A DNA stretch of 64,000 nt from contig SZNP01000006.1 in NCBI GenBank assembly GCA_005239435.1, forward strand, positions 62,001 to 126,000, given 5' to 3'. A model generated the notes under the pieces. The model saw only the letters and a program-made list of their open reading frames with translations. It ran no database searches and was not told the DNA's origin. Position numbers and translations under genes: made by a program. The stretch is from Halorussus salinisoli (lineage in GTDB: Archaea > Halobacteriota > Halobacteria > Halobacteriales > Haladaptataceae). Below are positions 53,193 to 61,331 of the stretch, piece after piece. Each line of letters opens with the position of its first letter. The first letter of the stretch is position 1.

Positions 53193-53345
53193 CGTCCCCG
53201 TCGGAATAGTTCTGAATTCCACACGTAGAATCGTCGGTCACCTCTCCGCTCACACACCCCTCGACAGTCCACCTAATTACGTATTTGGATTCCCGTAGCT
53301 CTCTCCGGCCGAAAGCCGAGCGTCTACGCCGGCGGACGGCCGCCC

Positions 53346-54629
53346 TCACGCCGAGAGCGCGTACCCCTCGCCGAGTTCCGGCGCGCTCGCCTCGAATCCC
53401 TCGCCCCGCAACTCCTCGGCGAACTCCGCACACCTGTCGCCGTGGTTGACCAGAATCCGGGCGTCGCGGTACGAGTCGAGGAAGTCGAACAGGCCGTCGC
53501 GGTCGGCGTGGGCCGAGAAGTCGTAGGCTTCGGTCCGGGCGCTCACGGGCATCACCCGACCGTCGATTTCGGCCCGGCCCGAATCGAGCAACTCGCGGCC
53601 CGGCGTCCCCTCGACCTGATAGCCCGTGAAGGCGATCTTGTTCGTCGGATTCGCCCGGATTTCGGGCACGTACGTCATCGCTGGCCCGCCCGAGAGCATC
53701 CCGCTGGTCGTCACGATGACCGTGTTCTTGTCGGCGATGCGCTTGCGCTGGCCGTCCCTGCCCGTCACGAACCGGGCGTTGGACTTCGCGCGTCCGAGGG
53801 CGTCGGCATCGCGGACGAACTCGGGGTGCTGCCGCGCAATCCTCGTCACCTGTTGGCCCATACCATCGACGTAACAGTCGAGGTCGTGCGCCTCGCAGAC
53901 CATCAGCATCTCCTGCGTTCGTCCGATGGCGAACGCTGGCACCACCACCGTCCCGCCCTCCCAGATGGTCGTCCGGACGCTCTCGGCGAACGACTTTTCG
54001 ACCTGCTGTCGGGGGTCGTGGTCCACGTCGGAGTAGGTGGATTCGGTGATTACCACGTCGGCGTCGGGTCGCGCGGTCGTCCCCGAGAGGAGTTGCGTGT
54101 CTTCGGTGTGGAAGTCGCCGGTGTAGAGCAGGCGCGTCTCGCCGTCGTCATCGGACTGCGTCCGATTGCCCGAGGGACTGCGACCCTCGCTGTCCACGAG
54201 GACGTGGGCGCTCCCGGGTATGTGGCCCGCGTCGAAGAAGGTGATTTCGTAACCCGCGGCTTCGAAGGTCTCGCGGTAGCCGTGGGTCTCCGAGACCTGC
54301 GAGAGGCGCTTGACCTCGGTGTGGGTGAACGGGCAGTCGTAGCTCCCGCCGTGGAGTTTGAGGGTGTCCTCGGCCAGCACGCGGGTCAGGTCGCGGGTCG
54401 GCGGCGTCCAGTGGATGGGCGGCCGGGCGTCGCCCGACAGCAGCGAGGGGACCGCGCCGACGTGGTCGAGGTGTCCGTGGCTCACGACCACGGCGTCGGG
54501 GTCGGGGTCGCCGACCGGAAACGAGGGCGGGTTGCCGGTGGCCATCCCGTAGTCGAGCAGGAGCGAGTCGTCCACGAGGATGGCGCTCCGCCCGATTTCG
54601 CGGGCCCCGCCGAGAAATTCGACGTTCAT
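53346..54629 (-). CDS. Beta-CASP metallo-beta-lactamase nuclease
   Basis: A 427-residue zinc-dependent RNase of the MBL beta-CASP family (CPSF73/YSH1-like). MBL motifs: GAREIGRSAILVDDSLLLDYG, SHGHLDHVGAVPSLL (motif 2, HxHxDH, about 50-60), DAGHIPGSAHVLV (motif 3), LLYTGDF (motif 4). Beta-CASP motifs A-C: STYSD, FSAHADRDGL and VNHGD. An RMMBL-like tail is present. There are no N-terminal KH domains, so it is the short aCPSF2-type. It probably takes part in RNA processing or decay. It is followed by no partner gene. Start at ATG 54629 is immediately before the first strand VEFLGGA. Confidence 0.85.
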   Translation of the reverse strand: MNVEFLGGAREIGRSAILVDDSLLLDYGMATGNPPSFPVGDPDPDAVVVSHGHLDHVGAVPSLLSGDARPPIHWTPPTRDLTRVLAEDTLKLHGGSYDCPFTHTEVKRLSQVSETHGYRETFEAAGYEITFFDAGHIPGSAHVLVDSEGRSPSGNRTQSDDDGETRLLYTGDFHTEDTQLLSGTTARPDADVVITESTYSDVDHDPRQQVEKSFAESVRTTIWEGGTVVVPAFAIGRTQEMLMVCEAHDLDCYVDGMGQQVTRIARQHPEFVRDADALGRAKSNARFVTGRDGQRKRIADKNTVIVTTSGMLSGGPAMTYVPEIRANPTNKIAFTGYQVEGTPGRELLDSGRAEIDGRVMPVSARTEAYDFSAHADRDGLFDFLDSYRDARILVNHGDRCAEFAEELRGEGFEASAPELGEGYALSA

Positions 54630-54668
54630 TATCGGTCGATAGCGGCCGGGACCGTTTTCATCCGTCGA

Positions 54669-55874
54669 TTACGGTCCGGACTCGTGTCCGTCTCGAACCG
54701 AGCATTCCGACTCGCCGAGGTCGAAGTACGCGGCGTACACCACGTCGTAGCCGACCGCGAAGGCGTACCGGCCGGGGTCGAGTTGCATCGAGTGACTTCG
54801 CATGCCGCCGTCGCCGTAAACGATCTTGCCCGGAAACGCCCGGAGGCGGAAGGTCGTCCGGTCGCCGGGAGCGCGACCGTAGCAGGCTTGCACCGCGTAT
54901 CCGTGCCGGAGCGACTCCCAGACGCCGTCTTCCAGTCGGTAGAGGTGGAAGAACTCGCACGAGAGCGACCGACGCGAGTGGTTGTGGAGCGTGAACTCGA
55001 TTTCGGCCGGGAGGGTGACCGACTCCGCCGACGGTTCGAGGTAGACCGGCGTCTCCGGGCCCGCGTCGTGGTACCAGTTCACCGGGCGCTCGACGGGGAG
55101 CGACGGCGGGGTCGCGCCCGCGAACGCCGAGGAGTTGTCCGGGCCGGGTCCGGTTGTCGGCCACGCCGTCAGGCCGAGCGCGAACTCGGGGCCGATTTCG
55201 TACCGACCGAGCGGCGGGTCTTCGCTGTCGGGATGCTGGACCAGACGGTACTCGCTGCGGACGGTCTCGTCGGGACCGAGCGTGACCGTCTCGGGAAGCC
55301 AGTCGTCTTCGTCGGTGAGGAGCCATCGGCCGTCGTCGCCGCGTTCGTACGCGGGAACGACCTCGCGCAGGTCGTGGTTCTCGGTCGGCGCGAGAAACAC
55401 CGGCAGTCGATTCGCGGTCGTGTCGGGACTCGCGTCCGGGGTGGAGTCGAACGGCGGCGTCTCGTCCAGTCGGAAGGTGTTCTCGAAGTCGTTCAGGTTC
55501 GTCAGGGTCGCCCGGAGGAGGGCGGGCCGGTCGGGGGTCGCGGGCGCGGCGAAGCCGAGTTCGACTCTGCCGTGGTCGGCCGTGGTGTGGCCCGCGGGCG
55601 AGAGCGCGAGCGTCCGGTCCACGGTGCGCTGGGCGACGACGCGGCGGTCCGGGGGCCACCCGTCGCTCACGTCGGCGGGCGTGGTCTCGGAGTCCGGGTC
55701 TGCCGCGGTGGGTTCTGTCGCGCTCTCGGTCGACGATTTCGCCGTCGCGGTGTCTGTGGGGGTCGAGGTGGTCGTCCGCGAGTCCGTGACCGAGGAGCGT
55801 CGCTGGTCGGTGAGGGCGCTGCATCCCGAGCAGACGGTGGCGCTCAGGGCGGCGATGAAGCGTCTCCGTCGCAT
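54669..55874 (-). CDS. Haloarchaeal lipoprotein of unknown function
   Basis: A 401-residue exported protein: MRRRRFIAALSATVCSGCSALTD contains an arginine-rich Tat-type start and a lipobox (CSGC, Cys18). A Thr/Ser/Asp-rich spacer follows to about 75. Two similar beta-rich domains can be discerned: about 95-230 (LRATLTNLNDFENTFRLDETPPF; ending SEYRLVQHPDSEDPPLGRYEIGPEFALGL) and about 285-385 (IEFTLHNHSRRSLSCEFFHLYRLEDGVWE; ending FAVGYDVVYAAYFDL). Each resembles intracellular-protease-inhibitor-like or Ig-like folds of unknown role. It is divergent from formate dehydrogenase. I do not recognise a named family. Confidence 0.6.
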   Translation of the reverse strand: MRRRRFIAALSATVCSGCSALTDQRRSSVTDSRTTTSTPTDTATAKSSTESATEPTAADPDSETTPADVSDGWPPDRRVVAQRTVDRTLALSPAGHTTADHGRVELGFAAPATPDRPALLRATLTNLNDFENTFRLDETPPFDSTPDASPDTTANRLPVFLAPTENHDLREVVPAYERGDDGRWLLTDEDDWLPETVTLGPDETVRSEYRLVQHPDSEDPPLGRYEIGPEFALGLTAWPTTGPGPDNSSAFAGATPPSLPVERPVNWYHDAGPETPVYLEPSAESVTLPAEIEFTLHNHSRRSLSCEFFHLYRLEDGVWESLRHGYAVQACYGRAPGDRTTFRLRAFPGKIVYGDGGMRSHSMQLDPGRYAFAVGYDVVYAAYFDLGESECSVRDGHESGP

Positions 55875-56006
55875 GGCGTGTGGCCACTCGCTTTCCGGAT
55901 GTATGTTTTCTGGTCGAAATCTCTCGCGTCGCGGTGTCGAGGGGGGACTGAGAGGAGATTCCAGTCCACACGCACCTTGATTATCTTTCCGGCAGAACCC
56001 GTGAGT

Positions 56007-58076
56007 ATGAGCAACGAACCGGAGCGAACGGAGACCATCTGCCCGTACTGCGGCGTCGGATGCGGTCTCGCGCTCACCGAGGGCGACCAAGAGGGCGACG
56101 TGCAGTTGGCGCGCTGGAACGACGCGCCCGTCAACGAGGGGGCGCTCTGCATCAAGGGCGGGGCCGCGCCGCAGGTGGTGAACCATCCCGACCGCCTGAA
56201 GTCGCCGCTGATTCGAGAAGACGGCGAGTTCCGGGAAGCGACGTGGGACGAGGCGCTGTCGCAGGTGGCCGACGAACTCCGGCGCATCCGCGAGGAGCGC
56301 GGCCCGGACGCCGTGGGCTTCTTCGCTTCGTCGCAGGTGACCAACGAGGAGAGTTACCTCGTCCAGAAGTTGGCCCGCCAGTTCGGGACGAACAACGTGG
56401 ACAACTGCACCCGGCTCTGTCACGCCTCGACCGTGGCGGCGCTGGGCGAGAGCCTCGGCACGGGCGCGATGACCAACAGCATGCGTGACCTCCGCGAATC
56501 GGCCGACGTGTACTGGATTCAGGGCGCGAACCCGGCCGAGAACCACGTCATCGCCCACAGCCAGTACTTCAGGAAGGCCGCCCAAGACGGAACCTTCGTC
56601 GTGCAGGTCGACCCCCACGAGAACGAGACGACGAAAGACGCCGACCTCCACCTCCGGTTGAAGCCGGGGACCGACATTCCCCTGCTGAACGCGGTCCTCG
56701 CCACGATTCTGGAGGAAGGCTGGCACGACGAGGAGTTCGTCGAGGAGCGTACCGACCACTTCGAGTCGCTGGAAGAGCGCCTCGCGGACTTCGACCGCGA
56801 GCAGGCCGCCGAGACTGCCGGGGTGTCGCTGGACGACATCGAGAAGGCCGCCGAAGCGTACGCTACGGCCGAGAACGGGGCCATCTTCACGGGAATGGGG
56901 ATGAGCCAGCACACCTGCGGGACCGACAACGTCCAGAACCTCATCAACCTCGCACTGGCGACCGGAAACCTCGGCCGACCCGGGACCGGCGTGAACCCCC
57001 TGCGGGGGCAGAACAACGTGCAGGGGACCTGCGACGTGGGTGCCCTGCCGAACCTCCTGCCGGGCTATCAGTCGGTGGCCGACGACGAGGCTCGCAGAAC
57101 CGTCGAGGAAACGTGGGGGTTCGAGGTGCCCGACGAACCCGGCCTCACCAACGTCGAAATCACCCACGCCGCGGGCGAGGAGATTCGGGGCCTCTACGTC
57201 GTCGGCGAGAACCCCGTGATGAGCGAACCGAACAGTTCCAAGACCGAGGCGTACCTCCAAGAGATGGAACTGCTCGTCGTGCAGGACGTCTTCATGACCG
57301 AGACCGCGGAACTGGCCGACGTGATTCTCCCGGCGACCTCGTGGGCCGAGCGCGGGGGCACCGTCACCAACACCGACCGGCGCGTCCAGCGCATGCGCGC
57401 CGCGACTCGCGTGCCGGGGAACACGAAGCACGACTTCGAGATTCTGAGCGAGATGGGAAGTCGGCTGTTCGACCACGGGTGGGACTTTTCGGACCCGGAG
57501 GACGTGTTCGAGGAACTCCGTGAGGTCTGCCCAATCTATCGAGGGGTCACTTACGACCGCCTCGGCACCGAAGGTGTCCAGTGGCCCTGCTACGACGAGG
57601 ACGACGAGGGCGAGCCCTACCTCTACGCCGAGTCGTTCGAGACCGAGAACGGCCGCGGCAAGTTCCGCGCGGTCCGCCACCAGCCACCGGCCGAGACCGA
57701 GGACGACGAGTACCCGTTCGTCCTCTCGACCGGGCGCATCGAGCAACACTACAACTCGGGAGCGATGAGTACGCGCTCGGAGACGCTGATCCGCGTCGTC
57801 CCGGAGAACTTCGTGGAGATTCACCCCGACGACGCCGCGGACCTCGGCGTCGAGGACGGCCAGCGCGTCGTCGTCTCGTCGCGGCGCGGCGAGGTCGAAC
57901 TGAAGGCCGACGTGACCGACGGCGTGAAACCGGGCGTCATCTGGTCGACCCCGCACTTCCCGGACGCGCCCATCAACCGACTCACGAACGACGCGCTCGA
58001 CCCAGAGGCGAAGATTCCCGAGTACAAGGCCGCCGCCGGGAAGATGGAGGTGAGCGTCGAACCCGTCGAGAAGTGA
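56007..58076 (+). CDS. fdhA: Formate dehydrogenase alpha subunit (Cys type)
   Basis: A 689-residue molybdopterin oxidoreductase. N-terminal [4Fe-4S] site: Cys12, Cys15, Cys19, Cys48 (CPYCGVGC and GALCIKGG). The catalytic residue position, Sec in E. coli FdhF, is Cys138 in NNVDNCTRLCHAS, followed by His139. Bis-MGD binding blocks: GRPGTGVNPLRGQNNVQGTCDVG, LYVVGENPVMSEPN, LPATSWAERGGTVTNTDRRVQRM. C-terminal MGD-binding domain: TGRIEQHYNSGAMSTRS and VRFRRGEVELK-like strand. It would oxidise formate to CO2 in the cytosol, since no Tat signal is present. No beta subunit or fdhD lies in this window. ATG 56007 is preferred; the in-frame shadow upstream belongs to another gene. Confidence 0.87.
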   Translation: MSNEPERTETICPYCGVGCGLALTEGDQEGDVQLARWNDAPVNEGALCIKGGAAPQVVNHPDRLKSPLIREDGEFREATWDEALSQVADELRRIREERGPDAVGFFASSQVTNEESYLVQKLARQFGTNNVDNCTRLCHASTVAALGESLGTGAMTNSMRDLRESADVYWIQGANPAENHVIAHSQYFRKAAQDGTFVVQVDPHENETTKDADLHLRLKPGTDIPLLNAVLATILEEGWHDEEFVEERTDHFESLEERLADFDREQAAETAGVSLDDIEKAAEAYATAENGAIFTGMGMSQHTCGTDNVQNLINLALATGNLGRPGTGVNPLRGQNNVQGTCDVGALPNLLPGYQSVADDEARRTVEETWGFEVPDEPGLTNVEITHAAGEEIRGLYVVGENPVMSEPNSSKTEAYLQEMELLVVQDVFMTETAELADVILPATSWAERGGTVTNTDRRVQRMRAATRVPGNTKHDFEILSEMGSRLFDHGWDFSDPEDVFEELREVCPIYRGVTYDRLGTEGVQWPCYDEDDEGEPYLYAESFETENGRGKFRAVRHQPPAETEDDEYPFVLSTGRIEQHYNSGAMSTRSETLIRVVPENFVEIHPDDAADLGVEDGQRVVVSSRRGEVELKADVTDGVKPGVIWSTPHFPDAPINRLTNDALDPEAKIPEYKAAAGKMEVSVEPVEK

Positions 58077-58099
58077 GTCCAGAGACGACCATATAAGTG

Positions 58100-58125
58100 G
58101 TAAGCATATATTTTCAATTCTTTTG
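58100..58125 (+). terminator. T-rich terminator after formate dehydrogenase
   Basis: About 25-50 bases after the stop codon the sequence tatattttcaattcttttgg is rich in T in an otherwise GC-rich setting. It may also serve the convergent deacetylase gene on the other strand. Confidence 0.4.
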
Positions 58126-58161
58126 GAAACACACGTACCGTTCTATCGGAGCGCGTCGCGG

Positions 58162-59085
58162 TCAGCGGGACGCGGCCCGCACCCTGTCGGCCACGTCCCC
58201 CATCGTCTCGACTCGCAGACCGTGAGATCGGCGTCGGGCCGCGACGTGCGAGAGTATCGAATCGAGTCGGGCCACGTCGCGCGGCCCTCGAACGTCGTGG
58301 GGGTGGAGCCACATGTGGAAGACGCCCTCGCTCCTCGCGGCCGCGTCGATGCCGGCGACCGCGCGTCGGACGACCGGGTCGGTCGTCACGCGGCCGAGAA
58401 TCGACCGGGCGACGCCCTGAAAGTCGAACAGGTAGAGCGACGCCGGGACGTCGACCAGTCCGTACTCGTCGACGTGCGGGGTCACGACCGGCGGGGCCGG
58501 CCTCCCGACGATTCCGCTGGCGAGTTTGGTCGCTCGCCGCCGAATCGGTCCGCGGTCGGACTCGCCGGCCGGGTGGCCGCGATAGCAGTCGAAGCCGTGG
58601 TCGGCGAGCAGGTCGCGGTACTCGACCCTGTTGACGGGGAAGACGAACGACGAGGGGTCGAACCCGCGGGCGTCCGCCGCCTCGACGCACGCCGCGAGTT
58701 CGTCGGCGGCGAACCCCCGGTCCATGCTCTCGTGTTCGAAGTGGACGTGCGTGAACCCGTGGCTGGCGATTTCGTGGTCCACGTCGGCGCTGGCGACGGT
58801 GTCCACGAGTCCGTCGCCGAACCAGAGCTTTCCGGCCGGAAGGTCGTCGGTCGCGGTCGTACAGCATCGCTCGCCCGCGGGATGACCGCGGTGGGGGTCT
58901 CGGCACGCGTCGAGCATGAGGTGGCCCGTGATCGCCCAGGTAGCGGGAATCTCGTACTCGTCGAAGAGCCGACACAGCTGCCCCCAGACGCCGCGAGCGT
59001 GTCGAAGCACGTCGTTCGGTGGCTCCGGGTAGTGGTGGAACCCCCACGCTAACTCGGCGTCTAACGAGATTACCGCCGAACCCAT
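58162..59085 (-). CDS. Polysaccharide deacetylase-family protein
   Basis: A 307-residue NodB/CE4-fold enzyme that removes acetyl groups from sugars or related substrates. Motif 1: ISLDAELAWGFH (Asp/Glu pair, about 6-17). Motif 2: EIASHGFTHVHFE (HxxxH, about 110-120), Motif 3/4: FPVNRVEY and the late MWLHPHD (His near 252). The YEIPATWAITGHLML strand is typical. Members of this branch without a signal peptide often occur beside glycosyl/acetyl transferases of surface polysaccharide loci; here the divergent neighbour is an acetyltransferase. Substrate unknown. Confidence 0.8.
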   Translation of the reverse strand: MGSAVISLDAELAWGFHHYPEPPNDVLRHARGVWGQLCRLFDEYEIPATWAITGHLMLDACRDPHRGHPAGERCCTTATDDLPAGKLWFGDGLVDTVASADVDHEIASHGFTHVHFEHESMDRGFAADELAACVEAADARGFDPSSFVFPVNRVEYRDLLADHGFDCYRGHPAGESDRGPIRRRATKLASGIVGRPAPPVVTPHVDEYGLVDVPASLYLFDFQGVARSILGRVTTDPVVRRAVAGIDAAARSEGVFHMWLHPHDVRGPRDVARLDSILSHVAARRRSHGLRVETMGDVADRVRAASR

Positions 59086-59380
59086 CTCGTCCTCCCTCCG
59101 CCGCGCGGCGGCGTCGAACCGGCAGGTGACGATGTCGAACCGGGAGACGAAGATGCGCGGGCCGGGACCGACCGATCCGTCCGTCGGGCGGCGTCTGGCG
59201 TTCGCGTAATCACTACCTTACGTCGGGAGACGAGGCGGGTTACTATCCGGCGGGTAACAACTGCAAGGGAGCGTTTCAACGGTTGCAGGTCACCCCACCC
59301 GAGAGAAAAACGGACTTTTCGGTCGGAATCCGCGGTTAGGCGGCGATTAGTATAGTGCCCCGGGCACTCAGACGGGGACG
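59086..59380. other. Divergent intergenic region of about 295 bases
   Basis: Between the deacetylase and the acetyltransferase. It holds short inverted repeats (ctgcaa / ttgcag near 59260-59287), a TATA-like ttagtata at 59347-59354, and a perfect 15-base palindrome agtgcccCgggcact at 59354-59368. These look like regulatory sites for the plus-strand pair. No long gene. Confidence 0.4.
59354..59368 (+). promoter_or_regulatory. 15-base palindrome between TATA-like box and small ORF
   Basis: agtgccc, C, gggcact: perfect inverted repeat. It begins at the last base of a ttagtata box and ends 12 bases before the ATG at 59381. A protein bound here would sit across the transcription start. Confidence 0.4.
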
Positions 59381-59497
59381 ATGCTCGCTGTGCGCGGCGA
59401 CGGTCGGACGGAACGCCCGCGAGACCGCGACGAGTCGAGGGACCGTCCGCAGTACGGCGGCGAACTGCGGGACCCGACGCGGGAGGGAATTCCGTGA
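59381..59497 (+). CDS. Possible 38-residue leader peptide coupled to the acetyltransferase
   Basis: An ATG sits about 27-34 bases beyond a TATA-like box, the spacing of a leaderless start, and opens a 38-codon frame rich in Arg, Asp and Glu (MLAVRGDGRTERPRDRDE, ending PTREGIP). Its TGA overlaps the GTG start of the GNAT gene as GTGA. This is the layout of a translated upstream ORF with translational coupling, but length is short and conservation is unknown. Confidence 0.35.
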   Translation: MLAVRGDGRTERPRDRDESRDRPQYGGELRDPTREGIP

Positions 59498-60600
59498 GTG
59501 AAACCTACACCGTGCGTCCCTACGAATCGACCGACGAACGGGCGTTCCTCTCGCTGTTCGAGCAGGTGTTGGGCGGGCGAATGGGCGAGGAGTGGTTCGA
59601 CTGGAAGTACCGGTCGAACCCGTACGTCGACCACGTCCCGATATTCCTGGCCGAGACCGACGACGAGGTGGTCGGCGCGCGAGCGTTCTTCCCGCTCGAA
59701 CTCCGGGCCGACGGTGCCGAGTACCTCGCTTTTCAGCCGTGCGACACCATGGTAGCCCCCGACCACCAGCGACGGGGATTGTTCACGCGAATGACGGAGG
59801 CCGCCGTCGACCGCTACGCCGACGACGTGGACTGCTTCTTCAACTTCCCGAACGACCTCTCGCTCCCCGGGAATCTCAAACTCGGGTGGGAGATCGTCGG
59901 CGAACAGGCGACCTACTACCGGGTGCAGAACCCGGCCGCGTGGCTGTCGGACGCCGTTCCGCTGGAATCCGCGGGCAGACTCGCGGAACCGTTGAAGTCC
60001 GCAGGAGGATTCGCGGCCCGGTCGTATCTGTCGGTTCGGGACTGGCAGGCGTCGTCGGCCGGCGAGTTCGCGCGTCGGTGGCACGACGGCGTACCGCCGG
60101 AACTCCTCGCGTCGCTCGCGGACGCCGGGACACCGCGTCGATTCCACGTCGCCCGCGACGAGACGTTCTACCGCTGGCGGTTCGACAACCCCCGGTGGAC
60201 GTACGAAACGGTCGTCGCGCGCGACGACGGACCCGCCGCGGCCATCGTCGTCGCCTCTCGAACTCGCCGAGACGGGGCGACCCTCGCCCGACTCGCCGAC
60301 GTGGTTCCGCTCGTTGGCGGTGCCGACAGAGAGCGCGCGCTGTCCGCGCTCCTGCCGGCGGTCCTCCGGAGACACGCCGACGCGGACGTGATACTCGCCC
60401 CCGGGGACAGTCTGCCCTCGTCGCTGCTGTCGGCACACGGCTTCCACAGCGACCGCCGCCCGCCGCTCTCGTGGGTCGCCTCGCCGACGGTGCAAGTCGC
60501 CCGACCGGTCGAGGAGCAGGGCGACTGGACGCTTCGAGACCGGGCGCTCACCGACCACCGGAACTGGCGACTCGCGCTCTGCGAACGCGACGGCGGGTGA
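59494..60600 (+). CDS. GNAT-family N-acetyltransferase
   Basis: A 368-residue two-part protein starting with GTG. The N-terminal GNAT domain (1-140): YTVRPYESTDERAFLSLFEQVLGGRM, GARAFFPLEL, TMVAPDHQRRGLFTRMTEAAVDRYADD, where VxPDHQRRGLFTRM is the acetyl-CoA pyrophosphate loop. The FNFPNDLSLPGNLKLGWEIVG motif marks the branch that includes FemABX-like and surface-polysaccharide acetyltransferases. Residues 210-345 have a second GNAT-like region (RWRFDNPRWTYETVV). Divergent from a polysaccharide deacetylase, which suggests sugar N-acetyl turnover (inference). Confidence 0.75.
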   Translation: MSETYTVRPYESTDERAFLSLFEQVLGGRMGEEWFDWKYRSNPYVDHVPIFLAETDDEVVGARAFFPLELRADGAEYLAFQPCDTMVAPDHQRRGLFTRMTEAAVDRYADDVDCFFNFPNDLSLPGNLKLGWEIVGEQATYYRVQNPAAWLSDAVPLESAGRLAEPLKSAGGFAARSYLSVRDWQASSAGEFARRWHDGVPPELLASLADAGTPRRFHVARDETFYRWRFDNPRWTYETVVARDDGPAAAIVVASRTRRDGATLARLADVVPLVGGADRERALSALLPAVLRRHADADVILAPGDSLPSSLLSAHGFHSDRRPPLSWVASPTVQVARPVEEQGDWTLRDRALTDHRNWRLALCERDGG

Positions 60601-60635
60601 GCGCAGGTCACGAGTAACGTGGCGGGGAGCGCCGG

Positions 60636-60824
60636 TCAGAACAGCCCCGAAATCGACCCGTCGGCGTCCACGTCCATGTCGGTGGCGGCCGAGGACCCGT
60701 ACGGTTCGACGACTTCGGTGATTGGTCGGAGGTCGACTGACTGTGCAATCTCGTAGTCGGGGGGTATCGACCCCTCTCAGTCCTCGGGCGTGCTCATGAG
60801 CGAAGATACGTCGAATCGACTCAT
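60636..60824 (-). pseudogene. Remnant resembling the N-terminus of formate-tetrahydrofolate ligase
   Basis: On the minus strand an ATG at 60824 (or 60797) leads to MSTPED, then an in-frame TGA at 60777-60779. The same frame continues EGSIPPDYEIAQSVDLRPITEVVEP, which resembles the EIAQ..xxPI N-terminal motif of formate-tetrahydrofolate ligase, then runs 20 more residues to a stop at 60636. The remainder of that roughly 560-residue enzyme is missing. A short decayed fragment is the simplest reading. Confidence 0.35.
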
Positions 60825-60926
60825 GAAGTAGTGAGCCGATTTTTAGTTCCCGAGAACTGCGCTTCGAGGCGCGTCTCCGGCGGCCGAATCCTCAAACCCC
60901 CGCGGCCCGTAGCACCACGCGACCGA

Positions 60927-61331
60927 ATGGCCCGGACCCTCGAACTTCCGAACGGAGAGACCGTCACGCCCGACGACGTGTTCCTCTACAACGGCTACCC
61001 GTATCGCATCGAGTTCCCGAACGACGAGGCGTCCGCTGGCGAAGACGGCGAGGCGTCCGCGGACGATACCGCCGAGTACGAGTTCTGGCTCTCGCCGCTC
61101 TACTGGGGCGGCGGCGAGATGGACATCCCGTTCCGTGGACGAGAGGCGCTGGTCGAACAGTGGGGTCCCGAATCCCGGGGCGCCCTGACCGCCGAGGAGT
61201 GGGAGCAGTGGTTGCGAGAGGCCCGCCACGACGACCGATTCGACGACGAGGAACTCGACGCGCTGGCCCGCGAACTACCGACTTCCGGCGGCGGTCTCGT
61301 CGCGCGACTTCGGCGGGCGCTCGGGTTCTAG
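60927..61331 (+). CDS. Conserved haloarchaeal protein of unknown function
   Basis: A 134-residue acidic soluble protein. N-terminal MARTLELPNGETVTPDDVFLYNGYPYRIEFPND, then a variable Ala/Glu/Asp linker (residues 34-50), then EYEFWLSPLYWGGGEMDIPFRGREALVEQWGPESRGALTAEEWEQWLREARHDDRFDDEELDALAREL. The FWLSPLYWGG block is distinctive. No metal-binding or membrane features. Family name not recognised. The gene overlaps the tail of the convergent RNA ligase gene by four bases. ATG 60927 is used because conserved sequence begins at once. Confidence 0.6.
   Translation: MARTLELPNGETVTPDDVFLYNGYPYRIEFPNDEASAGEDGEASADDTAEYEFWLSPLYWGGGEMDIPFRGREALVEQWGPESRGALTAEEWEQWLREARHDDRFDDEELDALARELPTSGGGLVARLRRALGF

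Noticed and set aside
53442-56006. Long plus-strand frame running into formate dehydrogenase
   Set aside because: It is the GC-rich shadow of the minus-strand beta-CASP nuclease and lipoprotein genes; real similarity begins at 56007.
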